Counted from the stretch's first letter, positions 11,483 to 24,284 are shown. The stretch: DNA of 64,000 bases from Epiperipatus broadwayi (GCA_028023455.1 JAQFVV010012423.1:4940269-5004268); one strand, 5' to 3'. Numbers and translations are program-made. Notes: generated by a model not told the origin, from the letters alone.

Positions 11483-13113
11483 TATTAATTAAGTTGCTGT
11501 AGAGGGTGTGAATTCCTGGTAATTTATTTTAGTTCATCTTGGAAATATTCTAATATGATTTGTTTACATATCCAGGCAGAAAGTAAAATTCACTTTAAAG
11601 ATTTTAGTTATAGCAATTTTTGCTTCCAAAGTTGTAAAAATCCTTTTCAATTTTTAAGCAAGCACAGAATCCAATTCCTTAAAAATAGTTATTTGTTTTA
11701 AAGTTATATTATATTCAAATTTTTATTCAGCGCTTTAAAAAGGTAAAATATTAATTAATATTATTATTAAACAATTAAATTTAAAATTATTTTACATAAT
11801 ATTAAAATTAACATATACGATAGTTTAAATTATTCTTAAATATATTTTTATCATTAGTGTATAAAGGATAAAAACATGCATACACATATACATATAAACA
11901 ATGACACACATACCTGTCTGCGAAGATTATGAATTGGTTATTATCAAAATATACATTTTTAAATGGCTTCCTAGTTTGTCTCCAATTTTAACTTGCTATA
12001 ATATGATAGATGATTATAATCAGGTAAAATGATTATTTCAGTATATATACTAGAGATGAAAGATAACACTGCTTTAAAATAGACATTAAAGGGTAAAAAA
12101 AAAATTCAAAAGATTTTTAAGATAAAAGGATGAAGAAAAAAGCATGTTTCACGAGTGTTGTCAATTGTAAGGTGATTAGAGTTTGAGCATTTTTTCATCA
12201 TTGATTTATACTCTATCTAGAATAACTAGATTCTAATTTTTTAACAAATATTATTTGGTTATTTGAATTAGCAAAAGATAGCTATCTGAAAAAATTTAAT
12301 TAGAATTTGGAAAAGGTTTCAAGGTTTATCTGGTACTGGTCAAACTCAGGTATTGTGAGTCAGTTATATTATATATAATAAATAATTCTTAAGCACTCAG
12401 TGGCTTAGAGTTTGAATGAAAAGATATAGCAAACAAACAAATTAAATATACTATGCCAGCTCTTGGAAAAACACTGCCAGAATCCACTACCAGAATCATA
12501 GTGATGAAAGCTGGCTCAGTATTTATTATACTTTTTTTATCAGACCTTGAAGTCAATGAGTGTTTAAGAATTACATAGTTTTATGAAAAGAGTAAATAGT
12601 TTGAGAATTATAATTGTACTATTAAATTCTTAATACATACATATATTCAATTTTTTTAATTATCATCTATTCAAATTTTATTCTTATATCAGTGCATCTT
12701 TTACCATATCTCAATCATATATATTGTAATTATATTTAAATCAATATATAATTATTTCTTGTTTTTAAACAAGAAAAGTTTTAAAATATTTTTTATGTTA
12801 ATTTCTCTTCCAAAAAGCTAGACGCTATGACTCTATTATCTAAGGTTAATCTTTGGTGGTATCTGATCATTGATTGCTAGCAATTTATTCTTATAATTAC
12901 AGCAATATCACAAACTTTAATGAACCCATTAAGAATCCAAGCTGATATAAATAATTATTTTTTTAAAATATATAGATTTTATTTATTAAATTTATAAGAT
13001 TTGTTTGTTTTCTGTCTAAATGGCACTGCTAATATTATATTAAATTTACATATGTGTATATGTGAATGTAAATAAACAAAATCACTATTTTTTGATTTAG
13101 ATAGCTATTAGTT

Positions 13114-13146
<33 letters not shown>

Positions 13147-15495
13147 AACTCACTTAAAACAATTTAATAGATTATTGAATAAAACAATGGCCTTGTACAA
13201 TAAAATACATCATAGACTTGAACTGGGGCTTTAATATTTAACAAGTTAAAAGATTGTTTTGTAATATGTATATTATATAACTATTTCAGTTAAATTAATT
13301 GTCCATTTCTATAAACTTCATTGTGTGTAATGGGGTACTGATTTATAATCAATATAATATAAAGAACTTGAAAAAAATTAAATATTCTTTATATTCTAAG
13401 AATAGAATGACAAGATTAGTGTGTTTTTTAGTTGACTGGGTATTATTATATTGAATCTACAATTGTAAAAGCAACCGTTTATTGGCTTGAAAATAAAATA
13501 CGAAATGAATTTAAAATATTTTTCTTAAAAAATATTATGTAGCACTTTTATTTTTTACAATTTTAAAGTTATGTGGATAATATATCTATGCCCTATTTTT
13601 AAAAAAGAATCAGATTATTTTAGAGCATTCTGAAAAATATTATTGCAATGGGCAGCTATAAATTAGACAAGATCTTAAAGTCCTTCAGAAAATAATATAG
13701 AAATATTAAAAGACAGTAGCACATAAATTTTATTTATGTTTTTTGTATAGCCATTACAAAATTTAATTTTAACTTTTTGTACTTTGTAATTTCTTTTTTA
13801 TTTCAAATTTGAATGATGGGTAAGTTCTAGTGAAAATAATCATTAAATATACTGAAAATAGATATCAATCACTCTCTGTGAAAAAAGTGATATAATGAAC
13901 AAAAAAAAAATATAGTTCCAAATACCAAAAATTTGTTTATTTGTGAATTTATTACAGTTTTAGATATTTTTTACAATAATTTACACTATATTGGATATCA
14001 AGAAATATAAATTATTAATAACTTATTTTGACTGGAAATACTTTATTTTTAAAAATATGTTATATTAGCAGCTAATGTGAATAAGGCCTGAAACAATTTA
14101 CAAGTTTAGATTCTATGTAAGCAATCTACTTATACTTATGAGTATGCAAATATCACAATTCTGCAATAAATATTTAAAAATTTTAAACCTTTACAGCATA
14201 ATTCATTAGATATAAGCCAAATAAATAAATATTCATTTACATTTTTAAAAATAATGAAAAATAAGAAAGATTTTGTTGATTTTGAAAAATTGAAAATAAT
14301 CTTTCTGAGATGATGATGCGTAATCTTTTTGTTTTGATTACAATCTCACTTTTTCAATATTTATAGAAACAAAATGTGAACATTTAAATTTTATTTCAGT
14401 AGTAAACAAAAATATCTATCAAATTAAGTCAAATTTATTATTTTCTAATAAGTAATAATCATTTAATCATATATTTTGTGTTGATGTGTGAGACAAAAAA
14501 ATGTCAGAAAATGCTGAAATTTTAAAGGGTTAATTACATTTTTACAACTTGTCTTTTTAAAAACAAATATTCTCAAAGAAAATCTAATTGTAATCATGTA
14601 GTGCTTTAGTTTATAATAAATATTTTACAAATATATTGCCTAAATGAGCCTAAGTATGTAAATCAATTACAGAAAATTACATTTTTGGGGGAAGTAGTAA
14701 AACAATAAAGTATTCTCTAAAATTCTTGAGTGAAAGTCATTTACCAATCAGAAAGCTGTTATTTTTTTGTATTACGAAGCAGCCAATCAGGACACTGTTG
14801 TCTTTTTTGAGATTCAAATTTATTTATGATATTGTATTGATTTATCAGATTTTTTTTAAATAATAATTTTAGTTATAATCCCTATGCAACAAAAAATATG
14901 AGTAATAAATTAACATTAGACATAACCACAAAATAGTAATAAAAAATAAAGTGACAGTAATACCATCATAATACTCCAAATACCTCAAAATTTATGACAA
15001 AGTTATTGAATTTTCTAAAACATATTAAAGAGAAATCATGTGACATTTATTCTCCACATTTTCAGCAAAATAAATTGAAAAAGTTTAATTTTATTAAACT
15101 TTTAAAGTTCACTTTAATATGTAATAATTAGTTTGTATTGCTCTGTGAAAGACGTTTGGTTTTCAAAAGATAATTTTTTAAACATCATCCATTTGATTAT
15201 TCCCATATTAATTTAAATTTTAAATAATGCCAAAATCCTTATAAATTTTATTCATTGGTAATTATAAAATTATTGTGTGCATATGTTTAATTAATTATAC
15301 AATTAGTTGATGTGAAGTTAGATAATATTTAAGCAGTAATATAAAATAGCAACCACAATAATTTTATTTTCAAATGCCAAACTATTGTTCTTTTCAACTT
15401 TTTTTAAATCGTGAATTAATCCAGTAACTTTTTGCTCATTAGAAGTCTTACTCTATCTGCTGATTTACCTTACTTAAAAGCAATTAATTCTATTT
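11483..15495. other. AT-rich DNA, no gene seen
   Basis: About 4 kb without any frame or repeat that I can assign, other than the microsatellite near 13.1 kb. Near 14720-14810, AATCAGAAAGCTG and CAATCAGGACACTG share an ATCAG word, but nothing supports a functional site. Confidence 0.5.
13111..13146. repeat. (TA)n(TG)n compound microsatellite
   Basis: A short run of TA units changes into about ten TG units. Confidence 0.9.
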
Positions 15496-15505
15496 ATCAA
15501 GTCAA

Positions 15506-18500
15506 ATATAAATTATTATTATTTAATTTATACGTTCTTGTCATTGCAGCTGTTATTACTATGTGATTATTCATATAGTATATGAACATGGATGGGCTGC
15601 TCACCAACACACATTAGCCAGTGTGGTGAGTTTATTGGCTTTTTACCTCTGAGTTTAAGGTCAAGAAACACCATGGTCTTTCTTCTCAGTGCCTGATAAG
15701 GCAGAATGAATGTTTGTGTAAATGATAAATATTTTTCCAATACATATATACAATTATGACAGACAAAAATAAAGCATGGCCCTTATTCCCAGGAGGCTGT
15801 AAAGTCACCAACCAAGGCAGCAGTTAGTGGCCGAAGGCAGAGGGTGCTAAGAATCCCCTGATTGCAGACCCAGGCTGCCATTTGATGACAACTTTTTATT
15901 TAGGTACTTACAACTGCAGATCACTTTCAAGTGAAGGAAGATTGCAAGAATTAGAAGAAGAACTGTCTTATATTAAATGGGACATTATTGGACTTTGTGA
16001 AGTTAGAAGAAAAGGAGAAGAAACAATTGATTTAAAAAGTGGACATATATTCTATTATAAAGGCACACGTATTGGAAATACAAGTGGAGTAGGATTCATT
16101 ATAAATAAAAAGTGGAAGAACAATATTGTGGAGATTGATGGTGTATCAGACAGAGTGGCAAGATTAGTTATACAACTTAATAGCAGATACCAAATGCAGA
16201 TAATTCAGGTTTATGCCCCAACAAGTTCTAATAGTGATGAAGTAGTAGAAGATTTTTATATGGATGTACAAAAGGCTTTTGATCAGAGTAAACAACATTT
16301 TAAAATTGTTATGGGAGACTTTAATGCTAGAATTGGTAGACAAATGAAAGATGAAATTGCTGTAGGTAATTTTGGTTATGGTAATAGAAATGAGAGAGGA
16401 CATAGACTTGTGGAGTTTGCAGAAAAAGAAAAACTTTATATTATGAATTCATTTTTTGAGAAAAATGTTAAAAGGAAATGGACATGGAAGCATCCAAATG
16501 AAGGTACAGCAGAATTGGATTATATTTTGACTAACAGAAAATACATATTTCAAGATTGTAATGTTTTTAATAAATTTAACACAAGAAGTGATCATCGATT
16601 AATAAGGTGTAAGTTACATGTTAATGTAAAACTAGAAAGACAAAAATTATTAAGAAAAACAATATTTACAGTTGATATTCCTAATCTTCAGAAACATTCT
16701 AATGAATTTAAATTAGAACTTACAAATAGGTTTCAAGTGTTAGGAGATTTTGAACATGATACAGATTTGAATGAAATTAATATGAAAATAACTGATACAC
16801 TTTTAAAAACTGCAACAAACATAGCTGGTAGAAAAAAGCAGCAATTGACTAATAAAATTTCTACTGAGACTAGAGAATTTATGAAGAAAAGAAGGAATAT
16901 GAAGATATACAAAAATGATGTATTAAAAAGAATTGAATATCTCGAATTTTGTAAAATGGTACGGAAAAGAGTTGAAAATGATATAAGAAAGTATAACTGT
17001 GAAATAGCAAGGAAAGCTGTAGAAGAAAATAAAAGTCTCAAAAATGTTAAACAACATTTTGATATTGGTAGGAAATTTATATCTGCAATAAGAAAAAAAG
17101 ATGGAATTATTACTAAAAAGAGAGATGACATCATGAAATTGGTAGAAGATTTTTATCAAGAATTATATAGTAATAAAGAACAAATATCTCCTATATCTAT
17201 TACATCTTCCGAATTGCCCAGAATTTTAAATGAAGAAGTGAGACATGCAATTAAGTGTATGAAGAAAGGAAAGGCTCCAGGAAATGATGGAATTATAATT
17301 GATATATTAAAAGAAGCAGGTGAAGAAATAGAAACAATTTTAGCAAAGTTATATACCAAATGTCTAAAGGATAAAGATGTACCGGAAGATTGGAAGAATG
17401 CAGTAATAATATTAATATTTAAAAAAGGTGATAAAGAAGATATTAGAAATTACAGACCTATCAGCCTTTTATCAGTTTTATATAAAATTTTTACCAAGAT
17501 AATTACAACTCGTCTACAGAGAACTTTGGATTTCCACCAACCAAGAGAACAAGCGAGATTTAAAAGTGGTTTTAGTACAATAGATCATATCCAGGTATTG
17601 AGAGAAATCATAGAAAGAACAAACGAATATGAGTTGTCATTATGTTTTGGATTTGTAGATTATGAAAAGGCATTCGATTCTATACACATTTCTTCAGTGA
17701 TTAAAGCATTGGATCATCAAGGTATAGATCCAGGATATTGTCATATTTTAAAGAATATTTATAAAAATGCAACAGCAACAATTAGATTACATAATGATAC
17801 TGGAAAAATCAACATTGAGAAAGGTGTAAGACAAGGTGACTCCATATCTCCAAAACTCTTTACAGCAGTGCTGCAAGAAGTATTTTGTGGATTAAAATGG
17901 GAAACTAAAGGAGTGAAAGTAAATGGAGAGTATTTAAGTCATTTAGATTTTGCAGATGATGTAGTTGTTTTTGCAAATAATGCTTCAGAGCTGCAAGAAA
18001 TGTTGCATGAGTTAGCAGATGAAAGTAAAAAAGTAGGACTAAAGATAAATGTTAAAAAGACTAAAGTAATGTTTAATCGATTTGCTCTAAATATGAAAAT
18101 AAAGATTGATTATGAAGAATTAGAAAAAGTTAACAGTTACAAATACCTTGATCAGATTATTAATACAGATGAAAACATAATGGAGGAAATTAATCATAGA
18201 ATTAAACTTGGTTGGAGTGCTTTTGGTAGAAATAACTTGATACTAAAAGGAAATATGCCTATGTGTTTGAAAAGGATGGTTTTTAACAAATGTGTTTTAC
18301 CAGTTCTTACTTATGGATCTGAGACTTGGACACTTAATAGAAGAGCAATACAGAGACTTCAGACCACTCAAAGGAGTATGGAGAGATGTATGTTGGGAGT
18401 AACAAGAAGAGATCGAAAACGCAATGTATGGGTAAGACAACAAACAGGTGTTACTGACCTTATTGAAAAAAATAAAACATTGAAATGGAGTTGGGCTGGA

Positions 18501-18724
18501 CATATTGCTAGAAGAGATGATAATAGATGGACAATTGAAATTTTAAACTGGATTCCAAGAGATTGTAAAAGACCCAGAAAGAGACCACATGTGAGATGGA
18601 TGGGTGAAATAAGAAAATGTGTAGGGGTGTTGTGGAGAAGAGAAGCTAAAGATCGGAGAAGATGGATTAAACTTGGAGAGACCTTCATCCTGCAGTGTAT
18701 TGATAATGGTTGATGATGATGATG
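15506..18724 (+). mobile_element. Full-length RTE-clade LINE (about 3.2 kb)
   Basis: The element has a 5' leader of about 380 bp, one long open frame (15885-18713), almost no 3' UTR and a terminal (TGA)n tail, the layout of RTE/BovB-type LINEs. ATCAAGTCAA occurs right after the tail (18725-18734) and again at 15496-15505, a likely 10-bp target duplication that defines the 5' end. The two flanks continue with near-matching bases (ATATA and GATATA). The total of about 3.2 kb is the usual full length for the clade. The 5' boundary rests only on this duplication. The first 80 bp inside it are as AT-rich as the flank, so the true start could be nearer 15590. Confidence 0.8.
15885..18713 (+). CDS. 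RTE LINE endonuclease-reverse transcriptase, intact
   Basis: 942 codons from the ATG at 15885; the TTG codon just before it is in frame but unlikely to be the start. Residues 1-240 form an APE-type endonuclease: TYNCRS near 8-13, the metal-binding Glu in LCEVRRKGE near 39, QVYAPTS near 109, GDFNARIG near 144-151, LDYILTN near 211 and SDHRLI near 235-240. The RT follows: GKAPGNDG, NYRPISLLSVLYKIF, motif A FVDYEKAFDS near 590, motif B GVRQGDSISPKLF and motif C FADD near 687. The tail has HIARRDDNRW, as in RTE proteins. No stop, frameshift or loss of a catalytic residue is visible over 2.8 kb. This points to recent insertion and a protein that may still nick DNA and copy RNA by target-primed reverse transcription. 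Confidence 0.95.
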   Translation: MTTFYLGTYNCRSLSSEGRLQELEEELSYIKWDIIGLCEVRRKGEETIDLKSGHIFYYKGTRIGNTSGVGFIINKKWKNNIVEIDGVSDRVARLVIQLNSRYQMQIIQVYAPTSSNSDEVVEDFYMDVQKAFDQSKQHFKIVMGDFNARIGRQMKDEIAVGNFGYGNRNERGHRLVEFAEKEKLYIMNSFFEKNVKRKWTWKHPNEGTAELDYILTNRKYIFQDCNVFNKFNTRSDHRLIRCKLHVNVKLERQKLLRKTIFTVDIPNLQKHSNEFKLELTNRFQVLGDFEHDTDLNEINMKITDTLLKTATNIAGRKKQQLTNKISTETREFMKKRRNMKIYKNDVLKRIEYLEFCKMVRKRVENDIRKYNCEIARKAVEENKSLKNVKQHFDIGRKFISAIRKKDGIITKKRDDIMKLVEDFYQELYSNKEQISPISITSSELPRILNEEVRHAIKCMKKGKAPGNDGIIIDILKEAGEEIETILAKLYTKCLKDKDVPEDWKNAVIILIFKKGDKEDIRNYRPISLLSVLYKIFTKIITTRLQRTLDFHQPREQARFKSGFSTIDHIQVLREIIERTNEYELSLCFGFVDYEKAFDSIHISSVIKALDHQGIDPGYCHILKNIYKNATATIRLHNDTGKINIEKGVRQGDSISPKLFTAVLQEVFCGLKWETKGVKVNGEYLSHLDFADDVVVFANNASELQEMLHELADESKKVGLKINVKKTKVMFNRFALNMKIKIDYEELEKVNSYKYLDQIINTDENIMEEINHRIKLGWSAFGRNNLILKGNMPMCLKRMVFNKCVLPVLTYGSETWTLNRRAIQRLQTTQRSMERCMLGVTRRDRKRNVWVRQQTGVTDLIEKNKTLKWSWAGHIARRDDNRWTIEILNWIPRDCKRPRKRPHVRWMGEIRKCVGVLWRREAKDRRRWIKLGETFILQCIDNG

Positions 18725-18734
18725 ATCAAGTCAA

Positions 18735-19606
18735 GATATATTTAATTATAATACAAAACAAACTATTAGTTCATTTTGAATAGGAGTTGAATATGTGATT
18801 GTATCAATGATTAAAAATAGAAATTTGATCTGACATAATTAATTATGACTATAATTCTTACTTAAAATTTGATATTTAAATAAAAACTGTGCATATAAAG
18901 ATCAAATACAATTCAAAATATTTTATCATAAATATGAAAATAATGAATATGATTATTTTTTAATATTAATTATTTAATATTAACGATTTAGGTTTTTTTT
19001 TTAAAAAAAAAGTTAAAAAAGTAAAGGTATATATATGTTTTTTTAATTAAAACGTTGTGTAAAGTTAATTACTGCCAGCAGTTAGATCCTTGGGCAAATT
19101 TTAATTAGTGTTTCCTTTGTATTATCTTTTTTAATTTTTTTTTTTAATTTGAAGAAATCACTTAAGCAAATAATTAAATTAAAACTACAAAACACACACA
19201 TATATATAATAACTGTCAAAATATATAGCAACTAAATAAGTTATATGTAATTTTATGTAATGCAATATACTTATTAGTGTTTATACATTTATATTATCTA
19301 TGTAAAAATATAATTTGCAATAAACTGTTCTTCAGTCATTGTCTAGCAATCAGCCATTCTCAAAAACTACTGATATTCTCTTTTTATTAAAATATGTATA
19401 AACACAAATAATAATAGTGCAAGTAAATAATAAAAATAAAAATATAATATTATCTTACAATTTTATTAGCTTTGAATTATGCCTCTAAGAATATATTTAT
19501 AATCAGATTTTCCTCACTTATAATTTTACTTCTTACATGTATGCACAATCGTAATACAAGATAGTATAGATCACTCATTGTAATAATACAATGAGTAATT
19601 CTCTGA
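18735..19606. other. AT-rich DNA, no gene seen
   Basis: Homopolymer-rich sequence between the RTE and the foldback element; nothing assignable. Confidence 0.5.
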
Positions 19607-19992
19607 AATTTACATTGTTAAACAATAATATATATTAAGGCTATAACCGTAAGATTATGTGCCTAAAATGCGACAGTAGGGACCTCTACAAATTGAAACA
19701 CAAGAGTAACGACTTTAAAAGAAACAAGAGCAGCATCTTATCTTCGACTTAATTTTTTTAAATATATTGGTGAATCTAAAGCATTTTTGATTTGAGAGCA
19801 TGAAGCTATTAACTACTTCACTGATTCTTGTCTTTTAAAGTCATTATTCTTGTGTTTACATTTGTAGAGGTCCCTACTGTTGCATTTTAGGCACATAATC
19901 TTAAAGTTATAGCCTTAATATATATTACTTATGTAATGAGTATGCACTTTACAAATTATTAATTACAACTTTAAATTGTTAAACAATGTAAA
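19607..19992. mobile_element. Foldback / MITE-like element with 100-bp inverted arms
   Basis: Arms at about 19627-19728 and 19827-19927 are inverted copies. Both read AAGGCTATAAC, AAGATTATGTGCCTAAAATG and AGTAGGGACCTCTACAAAT, then a CACAAG/ACTTTAAAAGA block. A further inverted pair, ATTTACATTGTTAAACAA (left, about 19608) and its complement (about 19972-19990), lies outside, interrupted on the right by 43 bp. The 100-bp centre is non-coding. A relic of one arm sits at 27.8 kb. The transposase family is unknown because no clean target duplication is visible. Confidence 0.75.
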
Positions 19993-20144
19993 TAGGTTAC
20001 CATAAAACTGTAAAACAACAATGCTTATAGAATGTAGATTTTGATAAATATACCTCATCTTACCAGATGTGCTTCAACTTGTACAATCAATATCATTAGC
20101 AAAGTTTATCAACAATATTCATATTTTATGAACAAATTATAAAG

Positions 20145-20705
20145 ACATTTGATCACATGATCATTATTTCTTATGCTATCACATAAACTGTTATTAAAAC
20201 AGGCAAAACTCTCCATACAGTAGTGCCACTCAGTGCTGACCAGAATCATCAATGGATGCCAGAAGGCTTGTGCATAAAATCTCCATCTAGTGCCTACTTA
20301 TTCAATATCCCCAGACTAATTTCTAGCTTGGTGGTGGTTATGGCTGTTAAAGAGCCAAAGACACCAAAATTTATGGGTACTGAACTGGTTTCAGACCCAT
20401 ATGACTATATAAGCTATTTAGTTTAGATTGAAAATATTATTGTTTTCCTTTTTATTCTCATAGTTTTGTAGTTAAATGGAGATAAAGGGTGTTTGCTGGA
20501 GGGTTGCATTAAATCCTAAGATCTAGATGCAGTACTCTCAGTTCCAAAGCTCCTCACTGATGAAAGCCACAAGCCAGAAATTTGTCTGTGGATATTGGAT
20601 GAATAGGCACTAGATGGGGATTTTATGCACAAGTCTTTTGGCATCTATTGATTACTCTGATTGGCACTGAGTGGCACTACTGTATGTAGAGTTTTGCCTG
20701 TTGTG
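20145..20705 (+). mobile_element. Penelope-type pLTR array B
   Basis: An inverted partial unit (20145 to about 20325) runs from the GATCACATGATCAT end through AAAACAGGCAAAACTC to the inside of the ribozyme segment. It is joined to the last roughly 380 bp of a direct unit, ending in GTAGAGTTTTGCCTG at 20700. The arms around 20191-20310 and 20585-20702 are inverted copies of each other. The direct part carries one hammerhead motif. The start of the direct unit is missing compared with array A. Confidence 0.75.
20551..20592 (+). ncRNA. Hammerhead ribozyme motif in pLTR B
   Basis: Stem I is TCCTCA (20551-20556) with TGTGGA (20587-20592), with one T-T mismatch. The core CTGATGA is at 20557-20563 and GAA at 20577-20579. 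Stem II is AGC/GCC-like and weak (AAGCCACAAGCCA). Stem III (ATTTGT) has a T-G pair where other copies have C-G. The cleavage triplet GTC ends at 20586. Core intact, helices eroded. Confidence 0.58.
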
Positions 20706-23285
20706 ATAAAAACATTTGCTTTATTCTAGAACATGTTTTGGGGATTGGGGATTGAATTTATCCTTAATTTGTTTTCCTTTTTATTAAAATATTAACTGTA
20801 ATTTATCTTCCTGCAAATATATGATCAATTTATTTGTTTCTTTAGCATGATATTATTTTCATAAATGATATTTTTAATTACTTTGCCAATATTTTACATT
20901 GATATTCTTATTTTCCTATTTCACTTTTCCCTATTCTTTTTCTGATTTAAATTTTAAAAATTAGTAATGTTTTTAATGTTTCCAAGTCTCTGTTGTATAT
21001 AAAGCTTCATTCAAAGTAGAATATTTAATAAGATATTTTGTTAGCATTAATATTTAATAATTTAGAAAATAACTTATTAAAATCTAGATTAATATTTGCA
21101 ATTTAGTTTTTTATATTGTAGTCTTTATTTTTATCATCAGATAAATAACTAAGCAACTGTTTAAAAATAATAAATCAATTTTACAATTTGTTTTCCAGAT
21201 ATGTTTTTGAATAGTTTGTCACTCTTTACTTATATTTGGTAGGGATTACTATATTGTTAGAGTGATGAGTTCAAACACTAAGTTCATCTTGTCATTTTAG
21301 TGCTTAATCATCATTATGACCTTGTAAAAACCCAACTATCTATTTAAATATTTCTTTTCATCTATAATTATTGCATGCATCTAGTTTTGTTATAATCTTT
21401 CTATAACTTTTGTTAAACCTATTTAACATGATGTTACATTAAAATTCTCAATATTAATTCTATTAAAATGCTTAAAATTCATAATTGAAGTTAACAACAA
21501 TGGATCCAAAATAATACATTTCAAATAATATAATAATTATGTGATCCATTTCAGAAAATAAAAAGAGACATGAAATTTTAGTATTGATAATTGGTCTTAA
21601 ATATAAGGCTCATCAACCTGGAGCCATTCAGTTGTAGAAATCTAAAAGAAAATGCTAAAATTATATTTTTAAAAAGTTTGTTTGTATAGCCAAGTTTTTC
21701 ACTATTTTTTTTAAAATTATAATTTTGACTTATTTTAAAATAGTTTTTTTAATTTTAAAAAATCATAGCAAAGGAAGCTAGTAAAATAAAATAGCAGCAA
21801 ACTAAATGTGATTTTAAGTACTACATTCTTTTATTCGATTGATGTCTTCTTTTATAATGAACGTTCATATTATTTATGAGGCTTTTTCTAAAATGTTTTT
21901 TAGTATAATTAAAAATATTTTTTCCAAAGTTTATTAAAATTCATGATTATTTTTACACAATATTTGTGTAATAAATATTAAATATCAAAAATATCCATTA
22001 TTATATTGTTTAATATATATTTTTTATTTTAAAAAATAGAAGATAATAACTTCTAGTGTAATGGTAAAAAACAATGGCATTTTGATCAGACTCCCATTAT
22101 TTAAATTATGCCTAATACATCATTGCCATTCCCAACTTATAATAATTTGAGATATTTTAAATATTAGAAAACAATTTTAATATTTTAAAGTAGAATTTGG
22201 TAGATTTAGTAGAGATTAATATTTTTCCATTCATATTCTGCAACAAACTTTAATTAAAAAGATTTTTTTCATATTCTATTGTTATTTCACATTGTCATGT
22301 ATTCAATAATGAAGGCATCTTTTATTGTCTTTACAATTTCATTTTTTCAATATTTGCAAAATTTCTAAAAAAAATTTTCATTTTCAAATATATATTATTA
22401 CTAAATGAAGTTGAATTTATCAAATTATAATATGGACTAATGGTTTAATGGCTTAACAGTATAGACTGCTAAACCTTATATGTGGCTTTAACTGCTATTC
22501 TTAACATTATTTTGCCAATTTTACAGATATTTTATAAAAAAAAAAAACTATACTGAGTAATGCTGCCATCTTCAGAATTTTTTAAACTAATAAATTGATA
22601 ATATATAAATTTAACATTAAAACAGTAATGGAATTAGCTGCCTTCCAAGATGATGATTGTTGAGTTTTTTTCTGTCCACAAAAGAGCATCTGTGTTTTGA
22701 TTTTGAAAATAAAAACATATATTTTCTAACCTTTTTTTTTACATATTTATTATTTTTTCTATAAAATATTTGTGAAATATTAATTATTTTAGAATAGTTC
22801 AGCTTTTAGTGGAAAATATTTACTTTTATGTGAAGACAAATTGTCAAAAAAATTAATGATGGATAGTTACAACTTATAATTGGATGACAAACATCTATTT
22901 AATGTTGACCATTATAGATTATTTTCATCAATTATAAACAAATTTATTTTTTTTAAAATTTTGTTTATTCTAATAATCTGACAAATTATTAATTTTTATT
23001 TTAGAAATTAAACTAAAACAAACATTAATTTAAAAGACAAGTATATTTTTACTGCTAATTCTGTAATTGACCACTCAAAAATTTGGAACTTTAATTTAAT
23101 CTGTCAATAGAGATTTTTAAAGTTAAGTGAATGAAGAAAGAATTAATACTAAAATCAAAAGTTGAAAGTTTATAAAATGTTTCACTGAGATAAAATGAAT
23201 TTGGTGATATGCAGAAGTTAATGGAACATAATATTGATTTATTTTACATAGATGATAAAGATTAGAATTTTGCTAAAATTTGATA
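20706..23285. other. AT-rich DNA, no gene seen
   Basis: 2.6 kb in which I see no reading frame, repeat or RNA that I can name. Confidence 0.5.
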
Positions 23286-23528
23286 TTAGTCTACTTTTTT
23301 AATTGGTAAAGTACAATGCTTTCTATATAATATTTGCAGTTTTGTGATTGTAGCTGATTGCCTTATTAATAAATCTAACAATTCACCAGACAAAATGGCA
23401 TCATAAGAATCTTTTGGAAAACGACAATGTTTTTTCAGAAATTCTAAACATTTTGTGGAATTATCCAAGAACATACAAATAGAGACAACTGAAATATCGG
23501 TATGCTTGGATATAAAAAGTTTATTCAT
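23286..23528 (-). other. Open frame of unusual composition, possible exon
   Basis: An 80-codon frame whose residue use is balanced, unlike the Phe/Ile-rich chance frames elsewhere. It contains FLDNSTKCLEFLKKHCRFPK and LSGELLDLLIRQ. On the minus strand a plausible 3' splice site (GATATTTCAG) lies just before the codons for VVSICMFLDNS. The only downstream GT is a poor donor near the stop. I do not recognise the family. It could be a host exon, a retroelement fragment or chance. Confidence 0.25.
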
Positions 23529-23639
23529 AAATGTATTTTATAATAAAGCATTATTATTTGTAATAAAAGCAATAAGTTAGAACAATAACTTACAAGCCAA
23601 AATAATTCTTTCTAATCATAGTATAAGAGAATTCTTAAC

Positions 23640-24010
23640 ATTCTGTATATCATAAACATGCTTTCAATACAACACAGAAATATTCCAACAAAATAAAAAT
23701 GTAATTAGAGTTATATCACTGTTACCTCTAATCAACAACATTTATATAAAAATCTTGAATTCACTATTACCTCCACCTAAGAACTGGATTTATGTAAAAA
23801 AAAAAAAACATTTATTGTTTAACCACATAATGAAGAACAGTTTTTCAAAGCCATAGTGCACTATGAGAAATTTTAACCTCAATAAAATCTAAACTGGAAA
23901 TGCTGTAAACAAAAACTACACATATGAACTACTATGTGAATGTGGAAAGACATATATTAGAGAAACCAACAAGACCTTTAATAGGTGATTAAAAAAACAC
24001 ACAAAAAAAG
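23640..24010 (+). pseudogene. Penelope-like element fragment, GIY-YIG region
   Basis: The clearest part (about 23915-23990) translates as YELLCECGKTYIRETNKTF, then an in-frame stop, then LKKH. That is the Penelope GIY-YIG core with the usual YIG Gly replaced by Arg. Upstream, with several stops and shifts, are words such as VISLLPLINNIYIKILN and LPPPKNW, like the linker between RT thumb and nuclease. It is heavily decayed and lies 275 bp from pLTR copy C, which is in the opposite orientation. Confidence 0.65.
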
Positions 24011-24284
24011 AAAAAATAAATATAACTAAAGTAACAGTTATGCATTTACTAATGATTGTATTTTTTTATGAAAAGACTTAAAAATATTAGTCAGGGAGAT
24101 AAAAGTAGTTTTAAGATGCTACTCACATCATAATTCATAATGTTTGAAAACTTCTCATTAACCATGCCCTTAAAAAGTACAATCAGGAATGACCTTATAA
24201 ATAAGTGTATAAAAAATTCCTGTAACTGATGCTCTTGTCAGAATAGTCTAGTTGATTAGAATATTATCTTAAATTTTATTTTAC

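Noticed and set aside
11064-11483. 139-codon minus-strand frame
   Set aside because: Shadow of the hAT element. The plus strand has the BED-type transposase start, and the minus frame has no known motif.
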